DNA from: Pantoea agglomerans
GTDB lineage: Bacteria > Pseudomonadota > Gammaproteobacteria > Enterobacterales > Enterobacteriaceae
Direction: 5' to 3'
Length of the DNA stretch: 64,000 bases
NCBI RefSeq assembly: GCF_021397715.1
Contig: NZ_CP090207.1
Coordinates: forward strand, 3,472,001 to 3,536,000
Shown here: positions 50,690 to 63,314 of the stretch, in pieces
How positions within the stretch are numbered: position 1 is the stretch's first letter
Layout of the letters: each line of letters begins with the position of its first letter
Program-made: the position numbers and the translations under genes
Notes under the pieces: generated by a model
Database searches by the model: none
Told to the model about the DNA's origin: nothing
Seen by the model: only the letters and a program-made list of their open reading frames with translations

Positions 50690-52157
50690 GACGGTCCTCC
50701 GCTTTGCGTTCCGGCTGCAGTTTGCAGTCCGCCAGCTTGCGGGCGACCTTGCCGACGTTGCCGGCACCCTGCACCAGAATCAGATCGTTGCCAGAGAGCA
50801 GTGGCGCCAGCATTTCCGGCAGTGCGTTATGTTCCGGCACCAGAATCGGATCCACTTTGCCGCGATTGCGAACCGCGCGGCACAGCGAGCGGCTGTCCGC
50901 GCCTGGAATCGCCGTTTCACCCGCAGAATAGACATCCAGCATCAGCAGCACATCGACCTGCGACAGCACGTTCGCGAAGTCATCAAACAGATCGCGGGTA
51001 CGGGTGTAGCGATGTGGCTGAAACACCATCACCAGCTTTTTATCCGGCCAGCCGGCGCGCGCCGCTTTGATCGTTGCGTCCACTTCGGTCGGATGATGGC
51101 CATAGTCGTCAACCAGCATCGCACTGCCAGTCTGACCGTTAACCGGTTCTGTCGGAAATTCACCCAGCAGATCAAACCGGCGACCGGTGCCCTGGAAACT
51201 CTCCAGCGCAGCCAGAATTGCGTTGTCCTCAATGCCCTCTTCGCTGGCTACGGCCACTGCCGCCGCCGCGTTCAGCGCGTTATGACGACCCGGCGCATTC
51301 AGGGTTATCTGCAGCAGCGGTTTGTCCTGACGAACCAGGGTAAAGTGCCCTTGCGAGCCGCGCTGATGGTAATTTTCAATGCGGAAGTCGGCGTCATCGC
51401 TGAAACCGTAAGTGGTAATTTGACGCCCCACTCGCGGGATCAGGTCGCGGATCACCACATCATCCACACACATCACGGCACGGCCGTAAAACGGCAGGTT
51501 GTGCAGGAAGTTAATAAACGTCTGCTTCAGATTCTCGAAGTCACCCTGATAGGTATCCATATGGTCGGCTTCGATGTTGGTGACAATCGCCACCATCGGC
51601 TGCAGATGCAGGAACGACGCATCGCTCTCATCCGCTTCCGCAATCAGATAACGGCTGCTGCCCAGACGTGCATGAGTGCCTGCGGCTTTTACCAGGCCGC
51701 CGTTAACAAAGGTCGGATCGAGGCCGCCCTCTGCATAAATACTCGATACCATCGCCGTGGTAGTGGTTTTGCCGTGGGTGCCGGCAACGGCAATGCCATG
51801 ACGGAAACGCATCAGCTCGGCCAGCATTTCGGCCCGGCGGATCACCGGGATACGCTGCTCGCGCGCCGCCACCAGCTCAGGGTTGTCCTGCGCAACGGCG
51901 CTGGAGACCACCACCACACTGGCGTCGGTGACATTTTCAGGGCGATGGTTGAAATAAATGGTGGCACCCAGCGCAATCAGGTTCTGGGTCACCGGGTTAG
52001 GGGCCAGATCTGAACCACTGATATGGTAGCCTTCATTTGCTAACACTTCGGCAATACCGCCCATGCCTGCACCGCCGATGCCGACAAAGTGGATGTGCCG
52101 GACGCGACGCATCTCGGGCACGATAGTTCGCAGTTTTGCCAATTGTTGTGTATTCAT
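50682..52157 (-). CDS. murC: UDP-N-acetylmuramate--L-alanine ligase
   Basis: 491 residues, same as E. coli. ATP-dependent Mur ligase adding L-alanine to UDP-MurNAc, the first amino acid of the peptide stem. UDP-binding [19 protein letters not shown] loop [12 protein letters not shown], and the C-terminal [10 protein letters not shown] are all present. The ATG at 52157 gives [10 protein letters not shown]. It is 70 bp downstream of murG, one of the few real gaps in the cluster, and overlaps ddlB. Confidence 0.98.
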   Translation of the reverse strand: MNTQQLAKLRTIVPEMRRVRHIHFVGIGGAGMGGIAEVLANEGYHISGSDLAPNPVTQNLIALGATIYFNHRPENVTDASVVVVSSAVAQDNPELVAAREQRIPVIRRAEMLAELMRFRHGIAVAGTHGKTTTTAMVSSIYAEGGLDPTFVNGGLVKAAGTHARLGSSRYLIAEADESDASFLHLQPMVAIVTNIEADHMDTYQGDFENLKQTFINFLHNLPFYGRAVMCVDDVVIRDLIPRVGRQITTYGFSDDADFRIENYHQRGSQGHFTLVRQDKPLLQITLNAPGRHNALNAAAAVAVASEEGIEDNAILAALESFQGTGRRFDLLGEFPTEPVNGQTGSAMLVDDYGHHPTEVDATIKAARAGWPDKKLVMVFQPHRYTRTRDLFDDFANVLSQVDVLLMLDVYSAGETAIPGADSRSLCRAVRNRGKVDPILVPEHNALPEMLAPLLSGNDLILVQGAGNVGKVARKLADCKLQPERKAEDRHG

Positions 52158-52227
52158 CGCTCTCAATTACCTGCTCTTTCAGTTTGTGCTCAACCTGAGC
52201 ACGGGTCAGACGCGCTGACCGGAATGA

Positions 52228-53286
52228 TTACTTTGCGGCGCGAGCCACTTCCTGCGCGACCCGATCGGTCGCATCGGGAATCGCAACCTGACGGGCCTGT
52301 TCAGCCATCGTCAGTAACGTCGGGCGATCCCAGTGGCGCAGCAGATCCGCAACCGCCTCCGCCGTAAACTGCGGCTGCTCAAAAATTCGGGCCGCGCCGG
52401 CTTTTTCCAGCGGCAGCGCGTTCCAGTACTGCTGGCGATCTTTGTGCTGAAACGGCACGAAAATCGCGGGTAATCCTGCGGCGGCGACTTCGCTCACCGT
52501 TAAGGCACCGGAGCGACAGACCACCACATCAGCCCAGGCATAGGCGGCGGCCATATCATCAATAAACTCGGTGACCTTGTGCTGGGGCTGACCCGCCTGC
52601 TGATAGGCTTTTTCCACCACCGGCAAGCCGCCTTTACCGGTCTGGTGCCACAGCGTGATCGCCTCGCCCAGCTCCGCAGCAACCTGCGGCAGTGTCTGGT
52701 TGAGTACCCGCGCGCCCTGACTGCCGCCAATCACCAGTACCCGGATCGGACCCGTGCGACCGGCCAGACGCTCAGCCGGCAGCGGCAGAGCCAGCACATC
52801 GGTACGCACCGGATTGCCGACCACATCAGCTCGGGGAAAGGCACCGGGAAACGCCTGCAGCACTTTGGTGGCGATCTTCGCCAGCCACTTGTTGGTCAGG
52901 CCGGCAATGCCGTTCTGCTCATGCAGCACCACCGGGATGCCACAGCTCCAGGCCGCTAAACCGCCGGGTCCGGAAACATAGCCGCCCATTCCTAACACCA
53001 CATCCGGTTGCCAGGCTTTCATGATGCGGCGCGCCTGACGCCAGGCGTTAAAGATGCGCAGCGGAGCCAGCAGTAACGCCTTAAAGCCTTTGCCACGTAG
53101 TCCGCTGATGCGGATAAAATCGATGTCGATGCCGTGCTTTGGCACTAAATCCGCTTCCATACGGTCGGCGGTGCCTAACCAGCGGACCTGCCAGCCCTGT
53201 TCCATCAGATGATGGGCGACAGCCAGACCGGGAAAGACATGCCCACCGGTTCCGCCCGCCATCACCATCAATCGCTTACTGCTCAT
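52228..53286 (-). CDS. murG: Lipid II synthase MurG (UDP-GlcNAc transferase)
   Basis: 352-residue GT-B glycosyltransferase at the inner face of the membrane that adds GlcNAc to lipid I. Glycine-rich motifs [14 protein letters not shown] and [11 protein letters not shown], and the donor-binding segment [30 protein letters not shown] identify it. Overlaps the ftsW stop by 4 bp. Confidence 0.98.
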   Translation of the reverse strand: MSSKRLMVMAGGTGGHVFPGLAVAHHLMEQGWQVRWLGTADRMEADLVPKHGIDIDFIRISGLRGKGFKALLLAPLRIFNAWRQARRIMKAWQPDVVLGMGGYVSGPGGLAAWSCGIPVVLHEQNGIAGLTNKWLAKIATKVLQAFPGAFPRADVVGNPVRTDVLALPLPAERLAGRTGPIRVLVIGGSQGARVLNQTLPQVAAELGEAITLWHQTGKGGLPVVEKAYQQAGQPQHKVTEFIDDMAAAYAWADVVVCRSGALTVSEVAAAGLPAIFVPFQHKDRQQYWNALPLEKAGAARIFEQPQFTAEAVADLLRHWDRPTLLTMAEQARQVAIPDATDRVAQEVARAAK

Positions 53287-54497
53287 CGACCACCTCGGGT
53301 AAACGCCTGCGCTTTTGCCAGTCGCGTTTCATAATCTATGCGTAACAAAAAGACGATGGCGGTCGACATGATAATCAGACTCGACCCGCCATAACTGATC
53401 AGTGGCAGCGTCAGACCTTTGGTCGGTAACATACCGGCTGCCGCGCCGACGTTGACCAGCGCCTGGAAGCTAAACCAGACACCGATTGAACAGGCCAGAA
53501 AGCCGGAAAAACGCTGATCCAGCTCCAGGGCACGGCGGCCAATCGACATCGCACGAAAAGCGACGAAGAATACCATTAACAGCGCCATAACCACACCGAT
53601 GTAGCCGAGTTCTTCACCGATAATCGAGAAAATAAAGTCGGTGTGTGCTTCCGGCAGATATTCCAGTTTCTGCACCGAGTTACCCAGCCCCTGGCCCCAG
53701 AATTCACCGCGACCAAACGCCATCAGCGACTGAGTCAGCTGGTAGCCGCTGCCAAACGGATCTTCCCACGGGTTCCAGAAGGAGGTGACGCGGCGCATAC
53801 GGTACGGTTCCGCGATGATCAACAGCACCACAGCAAAGATGCCGGAGCCGATAATCGCCAGGAACTGCCACAGCTTGGCCCCCGCCAGGAACAGCATCGC
53901 CAGTGTGGTCACGAACAGCACCACCACGGTACCGAGGTCCGGCTGCGCCAGCAGCAGCACTGCCAGCACCACCATCACGCCCATCGGCTTACAGAAGCCC
54001 CAGAAGTTGTTACGCACCTCTTCCACTTTGCGCACCAGATAGCTGGCGAGATAGCAGAACAGGGTTAACTTGGAGAGTTCTGCTGGCTGAATACGCAGCG
54101 GTCCGAGCGCGATCCAGCGCGACGCGCCGTTAACCGAGCTACCCACTACCAGTACAATCAGCAGCATCGCCACCGAGGCCATCAGCATGACGTTGCTGTA
54201 GCGCTGCCAGAAATCCATCGGCACCCGCAGCGTCACCAGCGCCATGCCGATTGCCAGCGCGATATAAAACGCATCACGCTTGGCGAAGTAAAACGGATCG
54301 TCATTAAGACGCTGACCCACCGGCATAGAGGCGGAAGTCACCATCACAAAACCAATTACCGCCAGGCCGAGCGTCAGCCACAGCAGCGTGCGGTCATACA
54401 GCACCAGCGAGGTGTCATCGCTTTCGCGCGCCCCCATCACCCAATCCTGCAGGCGGCCTGAGAAGAAACGCGCCAGTCCGGCGCCAGGAATACGCAT
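53283..54497 (-). CDS. ftsW: SEDS peptidoglycan glycosyltransferase FtsW
   Basis: 404-residue polytopic membrane protein with ten predicted helices. It polymerises septal glycan together with FtsI. Family features: [57 protein letters not shown] (the large periplasmic loop) and the C-terminal [10 protein letters not shown]. Start overlaps the murD stop by one base (TGATG). Confidence 0.98.
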   Translation of the reverse strand: MRIPGAGLARFFSGRLQDWVMGARESDDTSLVLYDRTLLWLTLGLAVIGFVMVTSASMPVGQRLNDDPFYFAKRDAFYIALAIGMALVTLRVPMDFWQRYSNVMLMASVAMLLIVLVVGSSVNGASRWIALGPLRIQPAELSKLTLFCYLASYLVRKVEEVRNNFWGFCKPMGVMVVLAVLLLAQPDLGTVVVLFVTTLAMLFLAGAKLWQFLAIIGSGIFAVVLLIIAEPYRMRRVTSFWNPWEDPFGSGYQLTQSLMAFGRGEFWGQGLGNSVQKLEYLPEAHTDFIFSIIGEELGYIGVVMALLMVFFVAFRAMSIGRRALELDQRFSGFLACSIGVWFSFQALVNVGAAAGMLPTKGLTLPLISYGGSSLIIMSTAIVFLLRIDYETRLAKAQAFTRGGR

Positions 54498-55813
54498 CAG
54501 CTCAGCTCCTTCACCAGTTGCGCGAACTGTTCGCCACGCTGCTCAAAATTACGGAACTGATCGAGACTGGCGCAGGCCGGTGACAACAGCACCATGTCGC
54601 CTGACTTCACCTGCGGGGCGATCTGCTCCATCGCCTCACGCAGCGTTTCGGTGCGTACGGCAATCTCCGGACGCAGCGCGGCCAGCGCATCGCCATCACG
54701 GCCAAAGCAGTAGATCCGCAGATTATCGCCCTGCAGATAAGGCGTCAGCGGGGAGAAATCGGCTGATTTGCCGTCGCCGCCCAGCAGCAGCCATAAGGTG
54801 CCGCTGACCTGCAGGCCATTCAGCGCGGCTTCGGTGCTGCCGACGTTGGTGGCTTTGGAGTCATTGATCCAGCGCACGCCCTGATGTTCATGTACCAGCT
54901 GGAAGCGATGCGCAAGACCGTTGAAGCTGGTGAGCGCCGCCAGGCTGGAGGCGCGTGGCAGGCCGACCGCATCGGCCAGCGCCAGCGCAGCCAGCGCATT
55001 GGTATAGTTATGTTGCCCCACCAGCTTCATTTCAGCGGTGTTCAGCACCTTCTCGCCCTTCACCCGCAGCCAGACGCTGCCCTGCTGCTTGTTGAGGTGA
55101 TAGTCACCAAAGTCGATACCAAAGCTGATGCAGCGCGCATCCGCGCCACGAACCGGCATGGTCAGGGCATCATCGGCATTGACCACACAGACCTGCGCAT
55201 TTTCATAGATGCGCAGCTTGGCGGCGCGATACTGCTGCATACCGAGCGGATAGCGATCCATGTGATCTTCGGTGACGTTAAGCACGGTCGCCGCCGCCGC
55301 TTTCAGGCTGTGGGTAGTCTCAAGCTGGAAGCTGGAGAGCTCCAGCACATAGAGTTGCGCCGGCGATTGCAGCAGGCTCAGCGCCGGCAGACCAATATTC
55401 CCGCCTACGCCCACCTGCCAGCCAGCGGCTTTCGCCATCTCGCCGACCAGCGTGGTGACGGTGCTTTTGCCGTTGGAGCCGGTAATCGCCACAATCGGTG
55501 CCTGCGCTTCACGGCAGAACAGCTCGATATCACCGACGATTTCAATCCCGGCGTCGACCGCCTCGCTGAGAATCGGATGCGCCAGCGCGACGCCCGGGCT
55601 GGCGACAATCAGGTCAGCATCCAGCAGCCAGTCAGCATTAATGCCGCCCAGATGGCGTTCCACCTGCGCTGGCAATTTCTCCAGCCCCGGCGGCGACACA
55701 CGGGTGTCCATCACGCGAGGCGTTACGCCCTGCGCTAAAAAGAAATCAACACAGGAGAGACCGGTGAGGCCTAACCCGATGATGACGACTTTTCTACCCC
55801 GATAGTCAGCCAT
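54497..55813 (-). CDS. murD: UDP-N-acetylmuramoyl-L-alanine--D-glutamate ligase
   Basis: 438 residues as in E. coli. Mur ligase adding D-glutamate. ATP loop [13 protein letters not shown] (about 110-122), [22 protein letters not shown] with the conserved NDSKATN, and [19 protein letters not shown] at the end. It follows mraY with only 2 bp between and overlaps ftsW by one base. Confidence 0.98.
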   Translation of the reverse strand: MADYRGRKVVIIGLGLTGLSCVDFFLAQGVTPRVMDTRVSPPGLEKLPAQVERHLGGINADWLLDADLIVASPGVALAHPILSEAVDAGIEIVGDIELFCREAQAPIVAITGSNGKSTVTTLVGEMAKAAGWQVGVGGNIGLPALSLLQSPAQLYVLELSSFQLETTHSLKAAAATVLNVTEDHMDRYPLGMQQYRAAKLRIYENAQVCVVNADDALTMPVRGADARCISFGIDFGDYHLNKQQGSVWLRVKGEKVLNTAEMKLVGQHNYTNALAALALADAVGLPRASSLAALTSFNGLAHRFQLVHEHQGVRWINDSKATNVGSTEAALNGLQVSGTLWLLLGGDGKSADFSPLTPYLQGDNLRIYCFGRDGDALAALRPEIAVRTETLREAMEQIAPQVKSGDMVLLSPACASLDQFRNFEQRGEQFAQLVKELS

Positions 55814-55815
55814 GA

Positions 55816-56898
55816 TTAACGCACCTTCAGCGTGGCCAGGCCAATCAGCACCAGCATTAGCGAAATAATCCAGAAGCGCACAATGACGCGCGGTTCCGGC
55901 CAGCCCTTCAGTTCATAGTGGTGATGGATCGGCGCCATGCGGAAAATACGCTGGCCGCGCAACTTAAACGATCCCACCTGCAGGATCACCGACAGCGTTT
56001 CAACCACAAATACGCCGCCCATGATCACCAGTAAAAACTCCTGACGCAGCAACACCGCAATGGTGCCCAGCGCGCCGCCTAACGCCAGCGATCCCACATC
56101 GCCCATAAAGACCTGGGCTGGATAGGTGTTGAACCACAGGAACCCCAGCCCTGCCCCGACGATGGCGGTACAGACGATCACCAGCTCACCGGCATGACGC
56201 AGATAAGGAATGTGCAGGTACTCAGCAAACTTCACGTTACCGGTTGCCCAGGCGACCAGCGCGAAGCCCGCCGCGACAAATACCGTCGGCATAATCGCCA
56301 GCCCATCAAGACCATCGGTGAGGTTGACGGCGTTGCCGGTACCGACAATCACAAAGTAGGCCAGCACCACATAGAACAGACCAAGCTGCGGCATGATGTC
56401 TTTGAAAAACGGCACCACCAGCTGCGTGGCGGGCGTATCTTTTCCCGCCACATAAAGCGCAAACGCAACGCCCAGCGAAATCACCGACATCCAGAAATAT
56501 TTCCAGCGGGCGATCAGGCCTTTGGTGTCTTTGCGCACCACCTTGCGGTAGTCGTCGACAAAACCGATGATGCCGAATCCGATCAGAACCACCAGCACGC
56601 ACCAGACATACGGGTTAGACGGGTAAGCCCACATCAGCACCGAGATGGTAATAGAGGTGAGGATCATGATGCCGCCCATGGTCGGCGTACCGCGCTTACT
56701 GAAGTGCGATTCCGGGCCATCGTTACGCACCACCTGGCCAATCTGCAATTTTTGCAGCCAGGCAATCAGGCGCGGTCCCATCCACAGCGAGATAAATAAC
56801 GCGGTCAGCAGGCTGACAATGGCGCGAAACGTCAGATACGAAAAGACGTTAAAGCCGGAATAAAAAGCGACCAGATGCTCGGCCAGCCAAACTAACAT
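55816..56898 (-). CDS. mraY: Phospho-MurNAc-pentapeptide translocase MraY
   Basis: 360-residue polytopic enzyme with ten membrane helices, making lipid I from UDP-MurNAc-pentapeptide and undecaprenyl phosphate. Catalytic aspartates are in the first DDYRK region and [10 protein letters not shown], and the histidine cluster is in [16 protein letters not shown]. Start overlaps the murF stop by 7 bp. Confidence 0.98.
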   Translation of the reverse strand: MLVWLAEHLVAFYSGFNVFSYLTFRAIVSLLTALFISLWMGPRLIAWLQKLQIGQVVRNDGPESHFSKRGTPTMGGIMILTSITISVLMWAYPSNPYVWCVLVVLIGFGIIGFVDDYRKVVRKDTKGLIARWKYFWMSVISLGVAFALYVAGKDTPATQLVVPFFKDIMPQLGLFYVVLAYFVIVGTGNAVNLTDGLDGLAIMPTVFVAAGFALVAWATGNVKFAEYLHIPYLRHAGELVIVCTAIVGAGLGFLWFNTYPAQVFMGDVGSLALGGALGTIAVLLRQEFLLVIMGGVFVVETLSVILQVGSFKLRGQRIFRMAPIHHHYELKGWPEPRVIVRFWIISLMLVLIGLATLKVR

Positions 56899-58250
56899 GT
56901 TCCTTTCTCCTGTAAGCTCTGTACTACCTGCTCCATGGCGGCACTACGCGAACCCTTAATCAAGACAGTCATTTCTTTGTGTTCGGACAACAGCTGACGC
57001 AAACGTTCAGTCAGCGCAGTTTTATCGCTGAAATGTTCGCCAGCACCACTGCTCTCGCTGATCAATTGACTCACGCTACCCACGCTCAGTACCCGATCGA
57101 TACCCGCGGCACGCGCCGCCAGTCCGACTTCACGGTGACACTGCTCGCTCTCATCACCCAGTTCCGCCATATCGCCGGTCACCATCACCCGGTAACCCGG
57201 CATTTCTGACAACACCTGGGCCGCGGCGGTCATCGATCCGACGTTGGCGTTATAGCTGTCATCCAGCAGCAGCTGGTGCGCATTTAAGCGTATCGGGAAT
57301 AAACGCCCCGGTACCGACTGCAAGGTTTTCAGACCCTGCTGGACCGCGCTCAGCGGCGCATCAACCGACAGCGCCAGGGCCGCGGCGGCCAGCGCGTTGG
57401 CAATGTTATGCCGTCCCGGTAGCGGCAGCGTAATCGCCACTTCACCGCGCGGCGTGACCATCACAAAATGGGTGCCATCCTGCGCAATGGTGATGTCGCG
57501 GGCAGCGAAGTCACATCCCGCCGCGTCAGGCGAGAAGCGCCAGACCGTCTGGCCCTGCAGATGTGCCTGCCAGTTCGGCCAGTCGTTGCTATCCGCGTTG
57601 AGGATTGCCGTGCCGTTGGCGGGCAAGCCCATAAAAATCTCGCCTTTAGCTTTGGCGACACCGGCCAGCGAACCAAAGCCTTCCAGATGCGCCGCCGCCA
57701 GGTTATTCACCAGCGCACTTTCCGGCCGCACCAGATCGGTGGTGTAGGCGATTTCGCCCTGATGATTGGCACCCAGCTCAATCACCGCATACTCATGGTC
57801 TGTCGTCAGACGCAGCAGCGTCATCGGAACACCAAAATCGTTATTCAGGTTACCGGCGGTATAGAGCGTTTCACCACACTGACGCAGGATCGACGCGGTC
57901 ATCTCTTTAACCGAGGTTTTACCGGATGAACCGGTCAGTGCCACCACGCGGGCGGTCGACTGCTGACGAACCCAGGCCGCCAGCTTGCCAAAACCGAGTC
58001 GGGTGTCGGCAACCACCACCTGAGGGACCGCGACGGGTAAATGCTTACTCACCAGCAATGCCTGCGCGCCGTTAGCAATCGCGTCGCCGACGAAGTCATG
58101 GGCATCGAAACGCTCACCCACAATCGCGATAAACAGGCTGCCCGCCGTCACCTTGCGGGTGTCGGTGGTGACGTCAGTTACGGTTAAATCACTGCCATAC
58201 AGCGTGCCGCCGGTGATTTCCGCGAGCGTATGTAAGGAGACCGGAATCAT
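56892..58250 (-). CDS. murF: UDP-MurNAc-tripeptide--D-alanyl-D-alanine ligase
   Basis: 452 residues as in E. coli. Mur ligase that attaches the D-Ala-D-Ala made by DdlB. ATP loop [12 protein letters not shown] (about 107-118), [13 protein letters not shown], and [11 protein letters not shown] in the C-terminal half. Overlaps the murE stop by 4 bp (ATGA) and mraY by 7 bp. Confidence 0.98.
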   Translation of the reverse strand: MIPVSLHTLAEITGGTLYGSDLTVTDVTTDTRKVTAGSLFIAIVGERFDAHDFVGDAIANGAQALLVSKHLPVAVPQVVVADTRLGFGKLAAWVRQQSTARVVALTGSSGKTSVKEMTASILRQCGETLYTAGNLNNDFGVPMTLLRLTTDHEYAVIELGANHQGEIAYTTDLVRPESALVNNLAAAHLEGFGSLAGVAKAKGEIFMGLPANGTAILNADSNDWPNWQAHLQGQTVWRFSPDAAGCDFAARDITIAQDGTHFVMVTPRGEVAITLPLPGRHNIANALAAAALALSVDAPLSAVQQGLKTLQSVPGRLFPIRLNAHQLLLDDSYNANVGSMTAAAQVLSEMPGYRVMVTGDMAELGDESEQCHREVGLAARAAGIDRVLSVGSVSQLISESSGAGEHFSDKTALTERLRQLLSEHKEMTVLIKGSRSAAMEQVVQSLQEKGTC

Positions 58251-59734
58251 GCCGCGCCTCCCAGCAGCGCCGCTACCGTGGCGCGATCGGAGTAGTCCAG
58301 CCGGCGATTGCCGATGATCTGGTAATCTTCGTGACCTTTACCCGCCACCAGCACAATATCTTCCGGCTTCGCCTGCATAATGGTGCTGGTGACCGCCTGC
58401 GCGCGGCCCGCAACGACGCGGGCACGGCCTGGGTCCAGCAAGCCGGTCAGAATGTCCTGCACAATTGCCTGCGGATCTTCACTGCGTGGATTGTCGTCGG
58501 TGATCACCACCCGATCGGCGAACTGCTCAGCGATGGCCCCCATCAATGGACGTTTGCCTTTGTCGCGATCGCCGCCGCAGCCAAACAGGCACCACAGCTG
58601 ACCTTTGCAGTGCAGCCGCGCCGCTTCCAGCGCTTTTTCCAGCGCATCCGGCGTATGGGCATAATCCACCACCACCGTTGGTTTGCCGGCAGCGCTGAAC
58701 ACTTCCATCCGGCCATTGACCGGCTGTAACTGCGGCGCGGTGTTGATCAGCGCATCAAGCGGATAGTCGAGCGCCAGCAGCGTCGCCAGCGCCAGCAGTA
58801 AATTGCTGACGTTGAACGCGCCCATCAGACGGCTGTCGATTTCGCCTTCGCCCCAGCTGGAGCTGAAACGGATATGCGCGCCGTTATCGTGATACTGCAC
58901 CGCGTCGGCTTTCAGCCAGCGACCGTGACAGCCAGGCTGTAAATTATTTTCCATCGTTACGGCGACCGCATCAGGCAGATTTGCCAGCCAGCGACGGCCG
59001 ACTTCATCATCGGCGTTCAGAATCGCCTGTCCGACCTGATGCTCAGAGAACAGCAGCCATTTAGCGGACTCATAACGCTGCATATCACCGTGGTAATCGA
59101 GGTGATCGCGACTGAGATTGGTAAACACAGCGGCTGCAAACGGCAGCGCCGCCACACGATGCTGCACCAGCCCGTGCGACGAGACTTCCATCGCAGTCAG
59201 CGTAGCGCCCTGTTCTGCCAGATCGTGCAGCAGATGCTGCACATCGACCGCCGAGCCGGTGGTGTTTTCAGCCGGGATAAGCTGACCGATCAATCCGTTA
59301 CCTACTGTACCCATGACCGCACTGGTTTCGCCCAGCAGGCTGGCCCACTGCGCCAGCAGCTGGGTAGTAGTGGTTTTACCGTTGGTGCCGGTGACGCCAA
59401 TCAGCGTCTGTTTTTCACCCGGCTGCTGGTAAAAACGGCCAGCCAGTGCCGAAAGACGCTGATGCAGCTGCGTCAGATAGATAACCGGTACGCCGTGCAT
59501 TTCACGGATTTCGCCGTCGGCCGCCTCTCCTTCCGCTTCCGCGATCACGGCGGCTACGCCCTGTGCAATCGCCTGCGGAATGAAACGGCGTCCATCGGCC
59601 TGATGGCCTGCAACAGCGACAAACAGATCGCCGGATGCCGCAATACGGCTATCCAGTGTCATGTCACGCAGTGGACGCGCCGGCGCGCCTGGCACCCAGG
59701 GGCTGAGTAAGTCGCGCAGGTTACGATCTGTCAC
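58247..59734 (-). CDS. murE: UDP-MurNAc-L-Ala-D-Glu--meso-diaminopimelate ligase
   Basis: 495 residues as in E. coli. ATP loop [18 protein letters not shown]; the meso-DAP specificity signature appears as DDNPRSEDP. The start is the GTG at 59734, 6 nt after GAGG and overlapping the ftsI 3' end by 14 bp; a second in-frame GTG four codons upstream lacks a ribosome site. Diaminopimelate use implies Gram-negative A1-gamma peptidoglycan. Confidence 0.98.
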   Translation of the reverse strand: MTDRNLRDLLSPWVPGAPARPLRDMTLDSRIAASGDLFVAVAGHQADGRRFIPQAIAQGVAAVIAEAEGEAADGEIREMHGVPVIYLTQLHQRLSALAGRFYQQPGEKQTLIGVTGTNGKTTTTQLLAQWASLLGETSAVMGTVGNGLIGQLIPAENTTGSAVDVQHLLHDLAEQGATLTAMEVSSHGLVQHRVAALPFAAAVFTNLSRDHLDYHGDMQRYESAKWLLFSEHQVGQAILNADDEVGRRWLANLPDAVAVTMENNLQPGCHGRWLKADAVQYHDNGAHIRFSSSWGEGEIDSRLMGAFNVSNLLLALATLLALDYPLDALINTAPQLQPVNGRMEVFSAAGKPTVVVDYAHTPDALEKALEAARLHCKGQLWCLFGCGGDRDKGKRPLMGAIAEQFADRVVITDDNPRSEDPQAIVQDILTGLLDPGRARVVAGRAQAVTSTIMQAKPEDIVLVAGKGHEDYQIIGNRRLDYSDRATVAALLGGAA

Positions 59735-61487
59735 TTGATTCCTCACTTCTGTTAGTCACCAACTCGTTCTTGTCATTGGTCGGTAACGCATCCGGCTCGA
59801 TGTTCATGGTGCGTAATACGCCGCCCATGATGGCACCAAACACCGGCGCAGAGACCGCACCACCGTAATACTTGCCGGCCTGGGGATCGTTGATCACCAC
59901 CACCAGCGCGAATCGAGGATGACTGGCAGGCGCGACACCTGCGGTATAAGCAATGTATTTATTGACGTAGCGTCCATCCGGCCCGACCTTTTTCGCCGTA
60001 CCGGTTTTGATCGCGATGCGATAGCCTTTAATCGCCGCTTTAACACCACCGCCACCGGGCAGCGCCACGCTTTCCATCATATGCATCACGGTTTTAACCA
60101 GTGACTCATCGAAAACGCGTTGTCCCGCGACCGGCGGATCGACTTTGGTAATCGACAGCGGGCGATTAATGCCATAGCTGCCAATGGTTGCGTAGACTCG
60201 CGCTAACTGTAACGGCGTTACCATTAGCCCGTAGCCGAAAGAGAAGGTGGCCCTCTCTATGTCAGACCACCGTTGTTTTTGAGGGTATAAGCCACTGCTT
60301 TCCCCGACCAGCCCCAAATTGGTCGGTTTGCCCAGTCCAAAGCGCGCGTAAGTATCTACCAGCGCTGAGGATGGCATCGCTAACGCCAGACGTGAAACCC
60401 CGACGTTACTCGACTTCTGTAAGACCCCTGTCAGGGTCAGTTCGCTGTAGCGCGCCACATCTTTGATCTCATGACCATTAATGCGGTACGGCACGGTATT
60501 CAGTACGCTGTTCTCTTTAACCACGCCGCGTTGCAGTGCGGTCATTACCACCATGGGCTTGACGGTAGAGCCAGGTTCAAAGATGTCGGTGATGGCGCGG
60601 TTACGCATCAGATCTTTTGGCGTGTTGCTGAGGTTGTTCGGGTTGTACGCCGGGCTGTTGGCCATCGCCAGCACTTCACCGGTATTCACATCCACCAGCA
60701 CTGCCGTGCCCGATTCCGCTTTGTTAAAGGCCACCGCGTTGTTCAGTTCGCGATAGACCAGCGCCTGCAAGCGCTCATCAATACTCAGCGTCAGGTTATG
60801 CGCGGCGCGACTGTCGACCGAGGAGATATCTTCAATCACCCGGCCAAAACGATCTTTACGCACCGTACGTTCGCCCGGTGCGCCGGTCAGCCACTTATCG
60901 AAACTTTTCTCAACGCCTTCAATGCCCTGACCGTCGATGTTGGTAAAACCAATCAGATGGGACGTGACCTGTCCGGCCGGATAGTAGCGACGCGACTCTT
61001 CGCGCAGATGGATACCGGGCAGCTTGAGTTTTTTGACATATTCGCCAATAGCCGGATTGACCTGGCGCGCCAGATAGACAAAGCGGCCTTTCGGATTGGC
61101 GTTTACTCGTGCGGCCAGCTGGTCGAGAGGAATGGAGAGCGCATCTGACAGCGCCTTCCAGCGGCTGTCCAGCGTCACGCCACCCCCGGCATGAAGTTCT
61201 TTAGGATCGGCCCAGATGGCGTTAACCGGCACGCTCACCGCCAGCGGACGGCCAGCGCGATCGCTGATCATGCCGCGCGAGGTCGGCACCGCCTGCACGC
61301 GCAGCGAGCGCAGATCGCCCTCTTTCACCAGCTTGTCAGGGTTAATAACCTGCAGCCAGGCCACACGCGACAGTAAGCCTCCCAGCGCCAGCAAAATACA
61401 GCCGCACAGCAACGCAAAACGCCAGCTTACAAAGCTGGCTTTATCTTCCGGTTTCTTCAACTTCAGCGTTCTGCCTGCGCCGCTCAT
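59721..61487 (-). CDS. ftsI: Septal peptidoglycan transpeptidase FtsI (PBP3)
   Basis: 588 residues as in E. coli. One N-terminal membrane anchor (about 22-42), a pedestal domain, then the transpeptidase: active-site Ser307 in STVKP, SSN motif in [11 protein letters not shown] and KTGT in AIKTGTAKK. It crosslinks septal murein with FtsW and is the target of aztreonam and cephalexin. The stretch after the KTGT motif is complete, with no insertion. It starts 16 bp after ftsL. Confidence 0.99.
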   Translation of the reverse strand: MSGAGRTLKLKKPEDKASFVSWRFALLCGCILLALGGLLSRVAWLQVINPDKLVKEGDLRSLRVQAVPTSRGMISDRAGRPLAVSVPVNAIWADPKELHAGGGVTLDSRWKALSDALSIPLDQLAARVNANPKGRFVYLARQVNPAIGEYVKKLKLPGIHLREESRRYYPAGQVTSHLIGFTNIDGQGIEGVEKSFDKWLTGAPGERTVRKDRFGRVIEDISSVDSRAAHNLTLSIDERLQALVYRELNNAVAFNKAESGTAVLVDVNTGEVLAMANSPAYNPNNLSNTPKDLMRNRAITDIFEPGSTVKPMVVMTALQRGVVKENSVLNTVPYRINGHEIKDVARYSELTLTGVLQKSSNVGVSRLALAMPSSALVDTYARFGLGKPTNLGLVGESSGLYPQKQRWSDIERATFSFGYGLMVTPLQLARVYATIGSYGINRPLSITKVDPPVAGQRVFDESLVKTVMHMMESVALPGGGGVKAAIKGYRIAIKTGTAKKVGPDGRYVNKYIAYTAGVAPASHPRFALVVVINDPQAGKYYGGAVSAPVFGAIMGGVLRTMNIEPDALPTNDKNELVTNRSEESSDRS

Positions 61488-61503
61488 TCGCTATCTGAGG
61501 TCC

Positions 61504-61824
61504 TTATTTCTGCACCACAATATTTTCTTGTGAAGGATCAACGTGCTGCAATTGCAGCTTCTCGGTTGCGATTCGTTCAACACGGCTGTGATCGCCCAGC
61601 GCGTTCTCTTCCAGGATCAGGTTGCGCCACTCGATATCAAGCGCATCACGCTCCAGCACCAGTTGCTCACGCTGTGCGGTCAGCAACCGCGTTTTATGCG
61701 TGGTGGTAACCACCAGTACCGCAGAAACCAGCACGGCGATCAGCAGCAGAAACGGGATCTTGCCTTTTCGCAGTAGATCCCCGCCAATTACGGCGGGCAG
61801 GCTGTGGCGCTCATTACCGATCAT
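61504..61824 (-). CDS. ftsL: Cell division protein FtsL
   Basis: 106-residue bitopic protein, 15 residues shorter at the N-terminus than E. coli FtsL (121). One transmembrane helix (about 24-44), then a leucine-zipper coiled coil, with the highly conserved block [20 protein letters not shown] and the tail [13 protein letters not shown]. It forms the FtsQLB complex that activates FtsWI. Overlaps rsmH by 4 bp. The shorter cytoplasmic tail may start at another codon, but none closer to the K-12 start was evident. Confidence 0.96.
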   Translation of the reverse strand: MIGNERHSLPAVIGGDLLRKGKIPFLLLIAVLVSAVLVVTTTHKTRLLTAQREQLVLERDALDIEWRNLILEENALGDHSRVERIATEKLQLQHVDPSQENIVVQK

Positions 61825-62762
61825 GCGTCGGTCTTCTCCGCAATACGTAATACCGAACTGCGCGCGCGTGGGTTCTCAGCGACTTCCGCGTCGCCCGGCG
61901 ACAGTTTGCCCAGCAACTTCAGTTCACGTCCGCCCAGCGCACGTAACTGCTGTTCGGTCATGGGTAATCCGGCCGGCACTTGTGGTCCGCGGCTCTGATC
62001 GCGCATAAAGCGCTTCACCAGCCGATCTTCTAGCGAGTGGAAGCTGATCACCGACAGCCGTCCCTGCGGCGCCAGTACCTCAACCGCGCCTTTCAGCGCA
62101 ATGTCGATCTCTTCCAGTTCACTGTTGATCCAGATGCGAATCGCCTGGAAACTGCGCGTCGCCGGATGTTTGAACTTATCTTTGATCGGCGTAGCGGCGG
62201 CGATCACCTCTGCCAGTTCTCTGGTCCGGGTCATCGGCTGCTCGCGGTTGCGCTCGACAATGGCGCGGGCGATACGTTTAGCAAAACGTTCTTCACCGTA
62301 GGTCTTCAGCACGAAAGCGATGTCCGCTTCTTCGGCGTGGAGCAACCATTCCGCGGCAGAATGGCCGCGCGTCGGGTCCATCCGCATATCCAGCGGTCCA
62401 TCGCGCATAAAGGAAAAGCCGCGTTCGGCATCATCCAGTTGCGGCGATGAGACGCCCAAATCGAGCAAAATGCCGTCAATTTTACCGACTAATTCACGCT
62501 CAGAAACGTACTCTGCCAGCGCGGAAAAAGGACCATGAATAATTGAGAAACGCGGGTCGGTGATCTCAGCGGCCGCGGCAATAGCTTGCGGGTCACGATC
62601 GATAGCGATCAGCTTTCCCTCCGCGCCAAGGTGCGAAAGAATTAAGCGCGAGTGACCGCCACGACCAAACGTGCCGTCGATGTAGATGCCGTCTTCCCTG
62701 ATGTTGAGGCCGTTAACCGCCTCATCTAACAGCACGGTGGTATGTTTAAAATTTTCCTGCAT
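61821..62762 (-). CDS. rsmH: 16S rRNA m4C1402 methyltransferase RsmH (MraW)
   Basis: 313 residues as in E. coli. SAM-dependent N4-methyltransferase for C1402 in the ribosomal P-site region. SAM motif [16 protein letters not shown] near the start, [18 protein letters not shown] and [12 protein letters not shown] at the end. It follows mraZ by 2 bp and overlaps ftsL by 4 bp. Confidence 0.98.
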   Translation of the reverse strand: MQENFKHTTVLLDEAVNGLNIREDGIYIDGTFGRGGHSRLILSHLGAEGKLIAIDRDPQAIAAAAEITDPRFSIIHGPFSALAEYVSERELVGKIDGILLDLGVSSPQLDDAERGFSFMRDGPLDMRMDPTRGHSAAEWLLHAEEADIAFVLKTYGEERFAKRIARAIVERNREQPMTRTRELAEVIAAATPIKDKFKHPATRSFQAIRIWINSELEEIDIALKGAVEVLAPQGRLSVISFHSLEDRLVKRFMRDQSRGPQVPAGLPMTEQQLRALGGRELKLLGKLSPGDAEVAENPRARSSVLRIAEKTDA

Positions 62763-62764
62763 AG

Positions 62765-63223
62765 CTATAGCGACAAGTCCTGCAACCGCTCAGATAAAGG
62801 TTCCTGAGCCGACTGTTCTGCGTCAATATCTTCCCTGACTTGTTGATACCAGGTCTGTTCATCCCACAGTTCAAACTTGTTGAACTGTCCAACCAGCATC
62901 ACTTCTTTGGTTAATTTGGCGTGCTGACGAAGCGTATTCGCCAGCAACAAGCGGCCTGCATTGTCCATCTGACACTCACTGGCATGCCCCAACAACAGGC
63001 GCTGCACGCGGCGCTCAAGCGGGTTCATACTGGATAAGCGAGCAAGCTTTTTTTCAATGATTTCCCATTCGGGCAGGGTATAAAGCAACAGGCATGGCTG
63101 GTGGAGGTCGATGGTACAGACCATCTGCCCCTGCGACTCACCGTTCAGTAAATCGCGATATCGCATTGGTACAGCGAGCCGCCCTTTACTGTCGAGATTG
63201 ACTAACGTTGCTCCACGGAACAT
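62765..63223 (-). CDS. mraZ: Transcriptional regulator MraZ
   Basis: 152-residue protein with two SpoVT/AbrB-like (MraZ) domains: [22 protein letters not shown] at the N-terminus and the second half with [17 protein letters not shown]. It forms a ring-shaped oligomer, represses its own promoter and is the first gene of the dcw cluster. Its expected operator of spaced GTGG repeats lies just upstream. Confidence 0.98.
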   Translation of the reverse strand: MFRGATLVNLDSKGRLAVPMRYRDLLNGESQGQMVCTIDLHQPCLLLYTLPEWEIIEKKLARLSSMNPLERRVQRLLLGHASECQMDNAGRLLLANTLRQHAKLTKEVMLVGQFNKFELWDEQTWYQQVREDIDAEQSAQEPLSERLQDLSL

Positions 63224-63244
63224 GTCAGCCTTACCCCCTGGTTA

Positions 63245-63278
63245 CCCATTTACGCCACTTTATCCCACTTTTTACCAC
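63245..63278 (-). promoter_or_regulatory. MraZ operator: four direct GTGG/TGGG repeats at 10-bp spacing
   Basis: On the minus strand GTGG occurs at 63278-63275, 63268-63265 and 63258-63255, followed by TGGG at 63248-63245, each 10 bp from the next. MraZ is known to bind TGGGN repeats with about this spacing upstream of its own gene. The array lies between the predicted -10 and the mraZ ATG, so binding would block transcription from the promoter at 63285-63314. Confidence 0.82.
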
Positions 63279-63284
63279 GAAACG

Positions 63285-63314
63285 AGTTTAAGGACCCGAT
63301 GAAATCCTTGTCAA
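63285..63314 (-). promoter_or_regulatory. Predicted mraZ (dcw cluster) promoter
   Basis: On the minus strand TTGACA (63309-63314) is a perfect -35 and TAAACT (63285-63290) a -10, with an 18-bp spacer. Transcription would start near 63278, directly at the MraZ repeats. It would drive the long dcw transcript. Confidence 0.75.

Noticed and set aside
50679-52013. Plus-strand 444-codon open frame opposite murC
   Set aside because: Antisense shadow of a clear full-length MurC; Arg/His/Gln-rich composition without domains.
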